Positions 38,546 through 38,673 of a stretch of 38,673 nucleotides of DNA are shown in pieces. Origin of the DNA: Candidatus Gastranaerophilales bacterium (GTDB lineage: Bacteria > Cyanobacteriota > Vampirovibrionia > Gastranaerophilales > Gastranaerophilaceae); assembly GCA_905236055.1 (NCBI GenBank), contig CAJOOA010000096.1:1-38673 (forward strand). The letters are read 5' to 3'. The notes beneath the pieces are model-generated. The model made no database searches. It was not told the origin of the DNA and saw only the letters and a list, made by a program, of their open reading frames with translations. The position numbers and the translations under genes are program-made. Each line of letters opens with the position of its first letter. Position 1 is the stretch's first letter.

Positions 38546-38673
38546 ATGGAAGTTTGTTTCGACAAATACTCACTTATTATTAACGGAGAAAGAGTTTTTA
38601 TTAAAAGCGGGGCGTTTCACTACTTTAGAACCCCCGGAGAAAATATGGCTCGCGACCGTTTCTTAAAAATGAA
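38546..38673 (+). CDS. GH35 beta-galactosidase-like protein (N-terminal fragment, cut by window edge)
   Basis: Only 42 codons lie inside the window. The residues LIINGERVFIKSGAFHYFRTP and, after a short gap, ARDRFLKM match the opening of glycoside hydrolase family 35 (consensus LxxdGxPfxixSGexHYfRvP, then WrDrLxKmK). GH35 enzymes remove terminal beta-galactose; this could be a cytoplasmic or exported version, but no signal peptide is seen in the fragment. The rest of the gene and its family must be read in the next window. It begins 38 bases after pseI with its own promoter. Confidence 0.75.
   Translation, partial: MEVCFDKYSLIINGERVFIKSGAFHYFRTPGENMARDRFLKM

Noticed and set aside
1-38673. 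tRNA, rRNA, CRISPR array, prophage or insertion-sequence signatures
   Set aside because: None found by reading: no cloverleaf-like segment in the gaps, no regularly spaced direct repeats, and no transposase, integrase or phage gene among the proteins.

Overview
The window is a compact, AT-rich bacterial chromosome segment with 44 protein genes (43 complete, one cut by the right edge). I see no rRNA, tRNA, CRISPR array or insertion sequence, and no gene-free stretch longer than about 300 bases. The host looks like an anaerobic or microaerophilic diderm: it has a three-gene Mla/MCE lipid transporter, a superoxide reductase plus ferritin pair, many radical-SAM or iron enzymes and several signal peptides. 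Gene content and style (MCE system, OmpR-type regulator, TPR-glycosyltransferases, Maf-like protein) would fit a gut Vampirovibrionia/Melainabacteria (Gastranaerophilales) genome. That placement is inference and needs a phylogenetic marker search.

Left part (1-9996): three hairpins close an upstream transcript. Next come two minus-strand genes, one of them a secreted 11-residue-repeat protein with a cysteine-rich tail. A plus-strand housekeeping set follows (BioD-like NTPase, RsmD, CoaBC, NIF3, a small secreted protein). Then come the oxidative-stress pair ferritin/desulfoferrodoxin (minus) and a plus-strand run of a YkgJ-type Cys cluster protein, RlmN, a Maf/DUF115-type protein and D-aminoacyl-tRNA deacylase.

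Middle part (9993-24229), mostly minus strand: TPR-glycosyltransferase, lipoyl synthase, a two-component system, YchF, MlaD-MlaF-MlaE, a lysine-rich coiled-coil secreted protein, a small membrane protein and an alpha/beta hydrolase. A class-III aminotransferase is divergent from a MarR regulator, and the shared promoter region carries clear inverted repeats. A MtnX-like phosphatase ends this part.

Right part (24347-38673): a surface-sugar island. Three left-handed beta-helix acyltransferases and a putative glycosyltransferase lead into a pseudaminic-acid-type nonulosonate pathway: PseB, PseC, aldo/keto reductase, PseA-like amidotransferase, GNAT, HemL-like aminotransferase, PseF, TIM-barrel protein, second GNAT, XRE regulator, a GNAT-WbqC fusion and PseI. 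A GH35 beta-galactosidase begins at the right edge. The steps PseB to PseC to PseH to PseI to PseF are represented, but no PseG hydrolase is visible. The extra enzymes suggest a modified nonulosonate. The Maf-like protein and the TPR-glycosyltransferase about 20 kb away could be transferases for such a sugar, although no flagellar gene is present.

Two expression habits recur: extended -10 promoters (TGnTAtaaT) and several genes whose ATG lies only about 6 bases after the -10 box, so their mRNAs should be leaderless. At least five other genes start with TTG behind a usable Shine-Dalgarno sequence.
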